Of a stretch of DNA of 44,612 nucleotides, positions 1 through 7,062 are shown piece by piece (position 1 is the stretch's first letter; each line of letters opens with the position of its first letter). Position numbers and translations under genes: made by a program. The stretch is from NCBI GenBank assembly GCA_964642165.1, contig CAZXOC010000020.1:1-44612 (forward strand), written 5' to 3'. Origin of the DNA: CAYRVX01 sp964642165 (GTDB lineage: Bacteria > Planctomycetota > Phycisphaerae > SM23-33). The notes below the pieces were generated by a model. It did not search any database, had not been told where the DNA came from, and worked only from the letters and a program-made list of their open reading frames with translations.

Positions 1-352
1 ACAGGGGCTCGGAGCTCGTCATGACGTCCCTCAGGATGCGGGCGAGGAGCTTGCGGGCGAAGGCCTTGCAGTGCTGCTTGCGGTGCTCGTCGGTCTGGTC
101 GACGCATCCCCGGCCGGCGGGGCCCTTCAGGGCGGCGGGCACGAGGGCGTCGCGGTAGGTGTGGCATTCGGCCTGGAAGGGGCAGTCGCGGACCCGCGTG
201 GCCAGGTCACCGGCGGGCGGCGCCGCGGGAAGACGGCGTAGGCCCCGGATCGGGCGGCCCTCCGGCCGGGGCGTCGTGTCCAGCACCGGGCGAGGCGGGC
301 CGTGCAACTCGGCCCGGGGGCCTTGGGCCTTCGTTCTCTTGCCGGTCATCAT
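1..352 (-). CDS. Partial cysteine-rich protein of unknown function (C-terminus outside the window)
   Basis: The gene is read leftward from ATG at 352-350 and runs off the window start, leaving about 117 residues. A second in-frame ATG follows at once (349-347). Directly upstream, 363-353 is a near-perfect anti-16S match on the minus strand (GGAGGTGATCC), which strongly supports a real start. The first 55 residues are rich in Arg, Pro and Gly and probably disordered. A cysteine-containing part follows, with DCPFQAEC and, further on, GRGCVDQTDEHRKQHC, so four cysteines that could bind zinc or an iron-sulfur cluster. The last visible residues (KAFARKLLARILRDVM) look helical and basic. I do not recognise the family. 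No neighbour gives a function. Confidence 0.6.
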   Translation of the reverse strand, partial: MMTGKRTKAQGPRAELHGPPRPVLDTTPRPEGRPIRGLRRLPAAPPAGDLATRVRDCPFQAECHTYRDALVPAALKGPAGRGCVDQTDEHRKQHCKAFARKLLARILRDVMTSSEPL

Positions 353-668
353 GGATCACCTCCTTCCCGCATCGAGCGCGCGGAGGCGTCGCGGCGTCGG
401 AGCCATTCCGGTCTCCCGAGGATCCCTCCGGGGAACGCCGCGTGTCCTCTCGCTGCCGTGGGTCGGCCGCTCCGGAGGTAGATACGTCCAAATCCGCCCT
501 GTCTTGCGCGGCGTTTCGCAAAAGCCCTTCCGCCGCAAGCATCATACCGCCACTTGTTTCTACGGTCGCGCCGGCCGGGCGGTTCGCGGGCATGCGGCCT
601 TGCCTGGCCTCGGCGGAGGCCCTAGGCTACGCGGGGTTGCGAGGCACGGCTGACGTGAGGAGATCCCC
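353..668. other. Intergenic region between divergent genes
   Basis: 316 bases separate the minus-strand cysteine-rich gene from the plus-strand esterase. The right end holds the esterase promoter candidate and ribosome binding site (GAGGAGA at 657-663). On the minus strand, 548-535 reads GG-N10-GC with TTGC at the -12 side, which resembles a sigma54 -24/-12 element, but the match is weak and about 180 bases from the start codon. The small open frames here overlap each other on both strands, as expected at this GC content. I see no further gene or RNA. Confidence 0.6.
600..628 (+). promoter_or_regulatory. Candidate sigma70 promoter with an inverted repeat in its spacer
   Basis: TTGCCT at 600-605 (4 of 6 to TTGACA) and TAGGCT at 623-628 (3 of 6) are separated by exactly 17 bases, about 40 bases before the esterase ATG. 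The spacer contains a perfect inverted repeat, GGCCTC-ggcg-GAGGCC at 606-621, which could be an operator. The -10 is poor, so the promoter call is tentative. Confidence 0.35.
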
Positions 669-1631
669 ATGCCGCTGACGTTCGACCTGCCGCTGGAGAA
701 GCTCAAGACGTACCCGGGCACGAACCCGCGCCCGGCGGACTTCGACGAGTTCTGGGACCGGGGCATCCTGGAGATGCGGGCCGTCGACCCGCGGATCGAG
801 CGCCGGGCCGCCGACTTCGACGTGCCCTTCGCCGACTGCTGGGACCTGTACTTCACGGGCGTCGGCGACGCGCGCCTGCACGCGAGGCTGCTGGAGCCGA
901 AGCGGGCCGACGCGCCCCACCCGGCCGTGCTGATGTTCCACGGCTACTCCGGCAGCGCCGGCGACTGGTCGGAAAAGCTGGGCTACGCGGCGATGGGCTA
1001 CACCGTCGCGGCGCTGGACTGCCGCGGACAGGGCGGGCACAGCGAGGACGTCGGCGGCGTGGTGGGCAACACGCTTCGCGGGCACATCATCCGCGGGCTG
1101 GACGACGCGCCCGAGAAGCTGCTGTTCCGCCAGATCTTCCTGGACACGGCGCAGTTGGCGCGGATCGTGATGGCGATGGACGACGTGGACGAGGCGCGCG
1201 TCGGCGCGACGGGAGGCAGCCAGGGCGGCGGGCTGACGCTGGCGTGCGCGGCGCTGGAGCCGCGGGTGAAGCTGGCGGCCCCGACCTTCCCGTTCCTGTC
1301 CGACTACCAGCGCGTCTGGGACATCGACCAGGACAAGGACGCCTACGCCGAACTGCGGGACTACTTCCGCCGCTTCGACCCCCGCCACGAGCGCGAGGAC
1401 GAGATCTTCACGAAGCTGGGGTACATCGACGTGCAGTTCCTCGCCCCGCGGATTCGGGCGGAGGTGCTGCTGGCGGTGGGCCTGCGCGACACGGTCTGCC
1501 CGCCCAGCACGCAGTTCGCGGCCTACAACAAGATCACCTCCCCCAAGCGGATGGTCCTGTACCCCGACTTCGGCCACGAGGGACTGCCCGAGCACTCCGA
1601 CACGCTTTTCCGCTTCCTGCAAGGCCTCTGA
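669..1631 (+). CDS. Carbohydrate esterase family 7 (acetyl xylan esterase / cephalosporin-C deacetylase)
   Basis: This 320-residue alpha/beta hydrolase would remove acetyl groups from xylo-oligosaccharides or other small acetylated sugars in the cytoplasm; no signal peptide is visible. It has the CE7 hallmarks: RGQGG at residues 119-123 (oxyanion region), the nucleophile elbow GGSQGG with Ser184, Asp274 in GLRDTVCPPS and His303 in FGHEGLPE. Length and triad spacing match the CE7 family closely. The ATG at 669 is preceded by GAGGAGA. It is transcribed toward the gap at 1642 and converges on the leftward nag operon, so it is probably monocistronic. The exact acetylated substrate cannot be read from sequence. 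Confidence 0.92.
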   Translation: MPLTFDLPLEKLKTYPGTNPRPADFDEFWDRGILEMRAVDPRIERRAADFDVPFADCWDLYFTGVGDARLHARLLEPKRADAPHPAVLMFHGYSGSAGDWSEKLGYAAMGYTVAALDCRGQGGHSEDVGGVVGNTLRGHIIRGLDDAPEKLLFRQIFLDTAQLARIVMAMDDVDEARVGATGGSQGGGLTLACAALEPRVKLAAPTFPFLSDYQRVWDIDQDKDAYAELRDYFRRFDPRHEREDEIFTKLGYIDVQFLAPRIRAEVLLAVGLRDTVCPPSTQFAAYNKITSPKRMVLYPDFGHEGLPEHSDTLFRFLQGL

Positions 1632-1641
1632 CGGGCCCGCC

Positions 1642-1741
1642 NNNNNNNNNNNNNNNNNNNNNNNNNNNNNNNNNNNNNNNNNNNNNNNNNNNNNNNNNNN
1701 NNNNNNNNNNNNNNNNNNNNNNNNNNNNNNNNNNNNNNNNN
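1642..1741. other. Assembly gap (100 N)
   Basis: A run of exactly 100 N, the usual placeholder for a scaffold join of unknown size. The true missing sequence may be longer or shorter. It truncates the minus-strand gene that starts at 1822. Confidence 0.98.
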
Positions 1742-1822
1742 GCCCATCTCCTTGGCCAAGGCGACGAGCCGGCGGTCGCCGACCGCCCGCCGGGTCCTCC
1801 CGGGTGTCGATTCGCCGGTCAT
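1742..1822 (-). CDS. N-terminal fragment of an unknown protein, cut by the assembly gap
   Basis: ATG at 1822-1820 opens a frame that stays open to the gap, giving 27 residues that end LVALAKEMG. Two things support the start: GGGAGGG lies just upstream on the minus strand, and the ATG overlaps the TGA of the preceding gene in an ATGA arrangement (1819-1822), the usual sign of translational coupling. The visible part is basic and hydrophilic, with no signal peptide. It is too short to assign a family. It would be the fourth gene of the nagB-nagA-membrane protein operon. Confidence 0.5.
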
Positions 1823-2718
1823 CGGGGCCCTCCCGGTGCGTTCCGGTCGGCGCCGGGGCCCGTGTCGGGCGGCCCGGCGGGCGCGGTGGTCGGCGGGTCC
1901 TCGGGGCGGTCGAGGCCCGTCTCCAAGCGCTCCATCCCCGAGGCGAGGGCCTGGTACCGCTCGGTGCGGCGGATCTGGTCGTTCAGCTCGGCGGCGGCCG
2001 GGTCGCCTGCCTCGCCGGCCTGCCGCAGCGAGACGACGAAGTCGCGGAAGTCCCACCAGGCCCGCCCGAAGCCTCTCTGGAAGTGGTTGAACCTCCGCCA
2101 GTAGTACCACGCCAGCTTCCGGGCCCACGGGCGGGAGACCTGGCGGCACAGGAACCGGTGCGCGCCGCGCGTGACGGGGACGTGCGGGCTGGTCCACGTC
2201 TTCTTGAGCATGTAGACGATCCGGTACCGGTTGCGGTCGAGGGGTTCCGGCGGGTAGGTCTGCAGGGCGGCCAGCGCCCGGGCGCAGGCGCCGGAGCCGC
2301 TGCGCGTGTCCACGCAGACGCGGAAGCACAGGTAGCGGATCATCTCGTCCTCCTGCCGCCGGGTCATGCCGGGGCGATGGTCCCACGCCTCCGGCGGCGG
2401 GTGGTGGACGAGGGCGTAGGCCACGCCCCAGGGCCGGTCGCTCTCCCCGGAGGGCCAGGGCGTCGAGAGGGCCCGGGCGCAGTCGTCGCGATAGCGGTCG
2501 ACGAGCTCCTCGCGGAAGTGGGCGACGCCCTCGCTCAGCAGCCACGGCAGGTGGCTGGGGGATCCGAAGGCGTTGGAGAAGCCGGCCTCGGCGACCTTCT
2601 GCCGGTACGCGCGGGCGCGGACCTCCTGCACGGCATAGCCGACCGCGAAGGAGGCAAGGCACAGCACGACCACCGCCAGCAGCTTCGCTAGGCGTCTGGC
2701 TCGACCTGGTTCCTGCAT
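1819..2718 (-). CDS. Hypothetical membrane-anchored protein in the nag operon
   Basis: A 299-residue protein of no family I recognise. Residues about 11-28 form one hydrophobic segment (LAKLLAVVVLCLASFAVGYA) after a basic N-terminus, so it is probably a signal anchor with most of the chain outside the membrane. The middle holds several cysteines (YLCFRVC, GACARA, FLCRQ) and a Trp/Tyr/Phe-rich stretch near residues 203-225 (WYYWRRFNHFQRG). The last 40 residues are Pro/Gly-rich and probably disordered. It lies 45 bases after nagA on the same strand with an AAGGGAG site, and its stop overlaps the next start. Co-transcription with nagBA suggests, but does not prove, a link to amino-sugar use. Confidence 0.7.
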   Translation of the reverse strand: MQEPGRARRLAKLLAVVVLCLASFAVGYAVQEVRARAYRQKVAEAGFSNAFGSPSHLPWLLSEGVAHFREELVDRYRDDCARALSTPWPSGESDRPWGVAYALVHHPPPEAWDHRPGMTRRQEDEMIRYLCFRVCVDTRSGSGACARALAALQTYPPEPLDRNRYRIVYMLKKTWTSPHVPVTRGAHRFLCRQVSRPWARKLAWYYWRRFNHFQRGFGRAWWDFRDFVVSLRQAGEAGDPAAAELNDQIRRTERYQALASGMERLETGLDRPEDPPTTAPAGPPDTGPGADRNAPGGPR

Positions 2719-2763
2719 GAGACGGCACTCCCTTGACGGCCGGCCGCCCCCGACGGGGCGGGC

Positions 2764-3741
2764 TCAGCGGGACGGCGCGAACGCCCCGGCGTCGTAGTGG
2801 ATCGAACCGGCGGCCTGGAGGTCGCCGGGCGCCGCGCCGATCAGGCGCAGCGGGTTGTGGAAGCCCACGGCCAGCAGCTCCTCCGGCGCGAGGAGCCCCA
2901 GCGACGCCAGGTGGTTCATGCACGGCATCATCGTGGCGGAGGAGCCGACGAGGCACTGCTTGGCGGGGTTGTGCAGCCGGCCCGAGGGCTCCAGGACCAC
3001 CTCGTTGTCGATGGTGCTGTAGTGCCCCGGCGGCAGGCCCGACAGGTGCGAGGCGTCGCTGACCACCACCGTCTTGTCGACGCCCTTGGCGCGGATCATC
3101 GCCTTGATGGCCTCGGGGGGCAGGTGGTGGCCGTCGGTGATGAGCATGACGGTCAGGTCGTCGTTGGCGAGGGCCGCCCAGATGGGGTTGTGGTGGCGGT
3201 GGATGAGGTTGGGCAGCCCGTTGCCGAGGTGCGTGAAGGCCGTCGCGCCGGCGTCGACCATGCGCCGGAGGTCGTCGGGCGTGGCGAGTGTGTGCCCGAC
3301 GGAGACGGTGATGCCGCGGTCGGCGGCGTGGCGGGCGAGCTGCTCGGCGCCGTGGGCCTCCGGGGCGAGTGTCAGCAGCCGCACGTGCCCCCCGGCGAGG
3401 TCCAGCAGGCGCTTCAGGAAGTCCAGGTCGCCGGGGCGGATCCACTCGGGGTTGTGGGCGCCGCGGGCACCCGGCTCGGGCGACAGGAACGGGCCCTCGA
3501 CGTGGACGCCGAGCACGCGCCCGCGGAACTCGTCGCCCTCGACGGCGGCGGCGAGGATCGGCAGGCTCCGCTCGTAGACCTCCACGGGGCTCGTGCTGAC
3601 GGTGGGCAGGAACGCGGCCGTGCCCTTGGCGAACAGCTCGCGGCAGGCGGCCGCGAAACTCTCGGGCGTGAGGTCCAGGTCGCCGAAGTCCGTCCCGAGA
3701 TGCCCGTTGACCTGGAGATCGACGAATCCGGGAATCTGCAT
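2764..3741 (-). CDS. nagA: N-acetylglucosamine-6-phosphate deacetylase, short form
   Basis: NagA hydrolyses GlcNAc-6-phosphate to glucosamine-6-phosphate and acetate in the cytoplasm. The 325-residue chain shows the family motifs in order: GFVDLQVNGHLGTDF near the start, GVHVEGPFLSPEPGARGAH (metal-binding Glu), SVGHTLATPDD (metal-binding His), FTHLGNGLP (where most members have THLYNAM), VMLITDGHHLPP and VVSDASHLSGLPPG with the catalytic Asp. Classical NagA has about 380 residues; this one starts directly at the barrel and lacks the usual N-terminal beta-sandwich strands. GGAAGGAC precedes ATG 3741. It lies 65 bases after nagB, so the two should be co-expressed and act in sequence. Confidence 0.88.
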   Translation of the reverse strand: MQIPGFVDLQVNGHLGTDFGDLDLTPESFAAACRELFAKGTAAFLPTVSTSPVEVYERSLPILAAAVEGDEFRGRVLGVHVEGPFLSPEPGARGAHNPEWIRPGDLDFLKRLLDLAGGHVRLLTLAPEAHGAEQLARHAADRGITVSVGHTLATPDDLRRMVDAGATAFTHLGNGLPNLIHRHHNPIWAALANDDLTVMLITDGHHLPPEAIKAMIRAKGVDKTVVVSDASHLSGLPPGHYSTIDNEVVLEPSGRLHNPAKQCLVGSSATMMPCMNHLASLGLLAPEELLAVGFHNPLRLIGAAPGDLQAAGSIHYDAGAFAPSR

Positions 3742-3806
3742 GGCTAGTCCTTCCGTGGGACGCGTCGCGGCCGGCCTGACGGCCTCGTGCCTTCGGCGGG
3801 CGCCGC

Positions 3807-4544
3807 TCATCGCTTGCCCAGCAGCGCCGCGGCAGGCTCGTCGAGGAACAGGTGGCAGTCGCCGTGCTGGCGAAGGATGCTGGCGGGCACGAGGTTGGTG
3901 ATCTCGCCCTCGAGGGTGTTCCGGACGGCGGCGGCCTTGCGCTCGTCCGGCACGGTGCAGACGATGCAGCGGCTGGCGAGGATCTGCCGGATGCTCATGG
4001 AGATCGCGCGGGTGGGCACGTCGTCGAGCGTGGGGAACCAGCCCTCGCCGAGCTGCTGTCGGCGGCAGGCCTCGTCGAGCTCGACGACGAGGTAGGGTTC
4101 GTCGGTGTCGAAGTCGGCGGGGGGGTCGTTGAAGGCGAGGTGCCCGTTCTCGCCGATGCCCACGCAGGCGACGTCGACCGCGTGGCGTCGGAGGAGGTCG
4201 CCGACGTGCCGGCACTCGGCGGCGGGGTCGCCCTCGCCGCGGATGTAGTGGAAGGCCGCCAGCGAGGGCACGTTCTCGTGGAAGCGCTCGCGAAGGTACT
4301 TGCGGAAGCTCGCCGGGTGCGTCTCGGGCATGCCGATGTACTCGTCGAGGTGGAACGCCCTCACCTTCGACCAGGGCACGTCCTGCTTGACGAGCGCCGC
4401 GAGCATCTCGAACTGGCTGGCGCCCGTGGCGAGGATGATGCTGGCGTCGCCGCGGGCGTCGACGGCGGCGTGGATCCGCCCGGCCGCCAGCGCCGCGGCC
4501 GCCTCGCCCATCTCCTGCTTGGTCCGGGAGACGTGGATGTCCAT
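3807..4544 (-). CDS. nagB: Glucosamine-6-phosphate deaminase (NagB-like)
   Basis: NagB converts glucosamine-6-phosphate to fructose-6-phosphate and ammonia. At 245 residues it has the expected length. It carries ATGAS near residues 39-43 (phosphate loop), FHLDEYIGM at 64-72 with Asp67-Glu68-Tyr69, and GIGENGHLAFNDP at about 129-141. Compared with the Escherichia coli motif GNDGHIAFNEP, the general-base Asp position is Asn133 and the second acidic position is Asp140 instead of Glu; His135 is kept. GENGH-type NagB-like proteins are common in environmental phyla, so this may be a subfamily trait. GAGGA lies before ATG 4544, and a good promoter candidate lies at 4590-4618. It is the first gene of the operon. 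Confidence 0.85.
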   Translation of the reverse strand: MDIHVSRTKQEMGEAAAALAAGRIHAAVDARGDASIILATGASQFEMLAALVKQDVPWSKVRAFHLDEYIGMPETHPASFRKYLRERFHENVPSLAAFHYIRGEGDPAAECRHVGDLLRRHAVDVACVGIGENGHLAFNDPPADFDTDEPYLVVELDEACRRQQLGEGWFPTLDDVPTRAISMSIRQILASRCIVCTVPDERKAAAVRNTLEGEITNLVPASILRQHGDCHLFLDEPAAALLGKR

Positions 4545-4589
4545 CGCGTTGTCCTCGTGCTGCGGGCCCGGTCCGGGCCTGCTGGGGGT

Positions 4590-4618
4590 ATCATGCCGCG
4601 CGCGGCGGCGCGCGGCAA
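4590..4618 (-). promoter_or_regulatory. Candidate sigma70 promoter of the nagB operon
   Basis: On the minus strand TTGCCG (4618-4613, 4 of 6 to TTGACA) and CATGAT (4595-4590, 4 of 6 to TATAAT) are separated by exactly 17 bases. Transcription would start near 4583, giving a leader of about 40 bases before nagB. Confidence 0.5.
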
Positions 4619-4645
4619 CCGCGGAGCTGCGATCGCTGACGGCGG

Positions 4646-4745
4646 NNNNNNNNNNNNNNNNNNNNNNNNNNNNNNNNNNNNNNNNNNNNNNNNNNNNNNN
4701 NNNNNNNNNNNNNNNNNNNNNNNNNNNNNNNNNNNNNNNNNNNNN
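4646..4745. other. Assembly gap (100 N)
   Basis: A second run of exactly 100 N, in the control region between divergent operons. Its true length is unknown. Confidence 0.98.
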
Positions 4746-4774
4746 ATGACATCGCCGCCGTGGCGTCGTATAAG
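4746..4774 (+). promoter_or_regulatory. Strong candidate sigma70 promoter of the GH4 operon
   Basis: ATGACA at 4746-4751 (5 of 6 to TTGACA) and TATAAG at 4769-4774 (5 of 6 to TATAAT) are 17 bases apart. The -35 begins at the first base after the N gap. The predicted start near 4781 gives a long leader of about 165 bases before the GH4 ATG, with room for regulation. Confidence 0.6.
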
Positions 4775-4835
4775 GGGCGTCGCGGCGTTGCTCCTTCCAG
4801 GCAAGGGGTTCCGGGACACGCGGACACCTTCCCCG

Positions 4836-4850
4836 AAGGCGTGACGCCTT
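4836..4850. repeat. Inverted repeat in the GH4 operon leader
   Basis: AAGGCG-tga-CGCCTT is a perfect 6-base inverted repeat with a 3-base centre, about 55 bases after the predicted transcription start. It could be an RNA hairpin or a repressor site. No U-run follows, so it is not a standard terminator. Confidence 0.4.
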
Positions 4851-4947
4851 TCGTTCACGAACCGTCGGGCCGCGGCCGCCCGGGCCGCGCCGCGTCAGTC
4901 GCGGGCGCTCCTTGCGTCCGCCCGCAGAGCAGGCAGGAAGGAACGCC

Positions 4948-6246
4948 ATGGCCAAGTTGGTGATCATCGGTGCCGGAAGCGGGTTCGGGGGCAGGCTGTC
5001 CATCGACTTCCTCTCGCGCGAGCCGCTGCGCGAGGGGGCGGTCATCGCCCTGTGCGACATCAACGCCGAGAGCCTCGAGAAGGTGGCCGCCTACGTCCGG
5101 CGGACGGTGGAGCATCACGGCCTGGAGGCCGAGATCGTCGCGTCGACCGACCGCAACGAGCTGCTCGGCGGGGCGGACTTCGTCGTCACGAGCGTCTCCG
5201 TCGGCGGGGGGGCGTACTGGGGCTACCCGTTTGCCCACGAGGTCGAGATCCCGCGGAGGTACGGCATCGAGCAGTCCGTGGCGGACACGATCGGCCCGGG
5301 CGGCGTGTTCCGGTTCCTGCGCACGGCCCCGGTGCAGTTGGCCTTCTGCAAGGACATGGAGCGCCACTGCCCCGGCGCCCTGCTGCTGAACCACACGAAC
5401 CCGATGGCCATGCTGACCTGGATGCACTCGTCGGGCTCGGCCGTCCGCAACGTCGGCCTGTGCCACAGCGTGCAGGGCACGACGAAGCAGCTCGCGGGGT
5501 ACATCTCCGTGCCGTACGAGGAGGTGAGCTACTGGGTGGCGGGCATCAACCACCAGGCGTGGGTGCTGGAGTTCCACCACAACGGTCAGGACGCCTACCC
5601 GCGGCTGCGGCAGGCCATGGCCGACCCCGAGATCTTCGCCAAGGACGCCGTGCGGTGGGAGATGATGAAGCACTTCGACTACTTCGTCACGGAGTCCAGC
5701 CACCACAACTCGGAGTACCTGCCCTACTTTCGCCAGACGGAGGAGGTTCGGGAGCGCTTCGGCCTCAAGACGCGCCCGGTGCGGATGGAGCCCCCGCGGA
5801 AACGGGCCTGGCTGGCGGACACGGGCGTGGACCAGGAGCCGCCCGTCGGCGAGATGAAGCGCTCCCACGAGTTCACCACGGGCATCATGGAGGCCGTCGT
5901 CACCAACACGCCGTACCTCTTCAACGGCAACGTGATGAACGACGCTCTCGTGACGAACCTGCCGGCCGGCTGCTGCGTGGAGGTGCCCTGCCTCGCCGAC
6001 GCCCGGGGCGTCCACCCGTGCCGCGTGGGCGACCTGCCCGCCCAGCTCGCGGCCATCAACCGCTCCAACATCGCCGTGCAGCAGCTCGCGGTCGAGGCGT
6101 TCTTCCAGCGGAGCCGGCAGGCTGCCTTCCAGGCCGTCGCGCTCGATCCCCTGACCGCCGCCGTCCTGCCGCTGCACCGGATCCGCGAGATGTTCGACGA
6201 GATGTGGGAGGCCGAGAAGGACCTCCTGGCGTACTTCGACGAGTAG
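4948..6246 (+). CDS. Glycoside hydrolase family 4 (alpha-galactosidase / alpha-glucosidase type)
   Basis: GH4 enzymes cleave glycosides in the cytoplasm by an NAD- and Mn-dependent oxidation-elimination route. The 432-residue chain begins with a dinucleotide fold (VIIGAGSGFGG) and CDIN at residues 36-39, then NHTNPM at 138-143, GLCHSVQGT at 160-168 with the metal-binding Cys162 and His163, and GINHQAW at 189-195 with His192. CHSVQGT is characteristic of MelA-like alpha-galactosidases, which favours that specificity, though alpha-glucosidase or glucuronidase activity is possible. ATG 4948 follows AGGAAGGA at 4935-4942. It is the first gene of the operon from the promoter at 4746 and probably acts on sugars brought in by the MFS protein. 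Confidence 0.9.
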   Translation: MAKLVIIGAGSGFGGRLSIDFLSREPLREGAVIALCDINAESLEKVAAYVRRTVEHHGLEAEIVASTDRNELLGGADFVVTSVSVGGGAYWGYPFAHEVEIPRRYGIEQSVADTIGPGGVFRFLRTAPVQLAFCKDMERHCPGALLLNHTNPMAMLTWMHSSGSAVRNVGLCHSVQGTTKQLAGYISVPYEEVSYWVAGINHQAWVLEFHHNGQDAYPRLRQAMADPEIFAKDAVRWEMMKHFDYFVTESSHHNSEYLPYFRQTEEVRERFGLKTRPVRMEPPRKRAWLADTGVDQEPPVGEMKRSHEFTTGIMEAVVTNTPYLFNGNVMNDALVTNLPAGCCVEVPCLADARGVHPCRVGDLPAQLAAINRSNIAVQQLAVEAFFQRSRQAAFQAVALDPLTAAVLPLHRIREMFDEMWEAEKDLLAYFDE

Positions 6247-6295
6247 GCCTCGCCCCGCGGCCCGACGCGGGCGCCCCTTCGATGAGCACAGCACC

Positions 6296-7042
6296 ATGAG
6301 CGACAAGCAGAAGGCGTTCGGTTGGCCCGAGGGCAAGCGGGCGGCGGTGAGCTTGAGCTTCGACGACGCGCGGCCCAGCCAGGTCGACCGCGGGATGGCG
6401 ATCCTCGACGCCTGCGGCGCGCGGGCGACGTTCTACGTGTCGCTCGCGGGCCTCGACCAGCGCGGCGACGCCTGGCGGCAGGCCGCCGCCCGCGGCCACG
6501 AGATCGGCAACCACACGCTCCACCACCCGTGCAGCGGCAACTTCCCCTTCGCGCGCGGGCGGGCGCTGGAGGACTACACGCTCGAGCGCATGGAAAGGGA
6601 CCTGCTCGACGCCAACGAGGCGATCCGCGACCGCCTGGGCGTGACGCCCGTCACCTTCGCCTACCCGTGCGGGCAGACGTTCGTCGGGCGCGGCGAGGAC
6701 GTGCGGAGCTACGTGCCGCTGGTGGCGCGGCACTTCCTGGCGGGGCGAGCGGCCTTCAACGAGACGCACAACGCCCCCGCGCACTGCGACCTCGCCCAGC
6801 TCTTCAGCCGCGACGCCGACGGCAAGAGCTTCGAGGAGCTGAAGGCCATGCTGGACGAGGCCGTCGCCGACGGCGGCTGGCTGCTCTTCATGGGGCACGA
6901 CATCGGCGACGGCCCCGGCCGGCGCCAGGTGACCCACGACGCGGCGCTGGAGAAGCTCTGCCGCCACTGCCTCGACCCCGCCGGCGGCATCTGGCTGGAC
7001 ACGGTCGCGGCCGTGGGCGAGTATGTGCGGGATCGGCGGTAG
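6296..7042 (+). CDS. Cytoplasmic CE4 / NodB-type polysaccharide deacetylase
   Basis: CE4 enzymes are metal-dependent deacetylases that usually act on N-acetylated sugars. This 248-residue protein has motif 1 as SFDDARPSQ (two Asp), motif 2 as HEIGNHTLHHP (H-x3-H) and motif 3 as FAYPCGQ. No signal peptide or membrane segment is visible, unlike most CE4 enzymes acting on peptidoglycan or chitin, so the substrate is probably a small intracellular sugar. It starts 49 bases after the GH4 gene. The ribosome binding site is weak, and a five-codon frame (6281-6298) overlaps the ATG in an ATGA junction. In context it may deacetylate a sugar released by GH4 before the next enzyme acts. Confidence 0.85.
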   Translation: MSDKQKAFGWPEGKRAAVSLSFDDARPSQVDRGMAILDACGARATFYVSLAGLDQRGDAWRQAAARGHEIGNHTLHHPCSGNFPFARGRALEDYTLERMERDLLDANEAIRDRLGVTPVTFAYPCGQTFVGRGEDVRSYVPLVARHFLAGRAAFNETHNAPAHCDLAQLFSRDADGKSFEELKAMLDEAVADGGWLLFMGHDIGDGPGRRQVTHDAALEKLCRHCLDPAGGIWLDTVAAVGEYVRDRR

Positions 7043-7062
7043 GGCGATCCGGGAGGCGAGCC

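Larger units (their letters stand above)
4545..4947. other. Divergent control region between the nag and GH4 operons, interrupted by a gap
   Basis: No gene is visible here. The region holds a leftward promoter for nagB, 100 N of missing sequence, a rightward promoter for the GH4 operon and an inverted repeat in the GH4 leader. A regulator gene or binding sites could sit in the gap. Confidence 0.7.

Noticed and set aside
535..548. Sigma54-like GG-N10-GC on the minus strand before the cysteine-rich gene
   Set aside because: Only the two dinucleotides and TTGC match, the site is about 180 bases from the start, and no activator gene is nearby. Chance is likely in GC-rich DNA.
2799..2808. GGTTCGATCC on the minus strand, the consensus of a tRNA T-arm
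   Set aside because: It lies inside the nagA coding sequence, and no acceptor, D or anticodon arms can be folded around it.
3807..5063. A longer nagB frame extending upstream through the N gap
   Set aside because: The extra residues cross unknown sequence and the GH4 start. The internal ATG at 4544 has a ribosome binding site and matches the family N-terminus.
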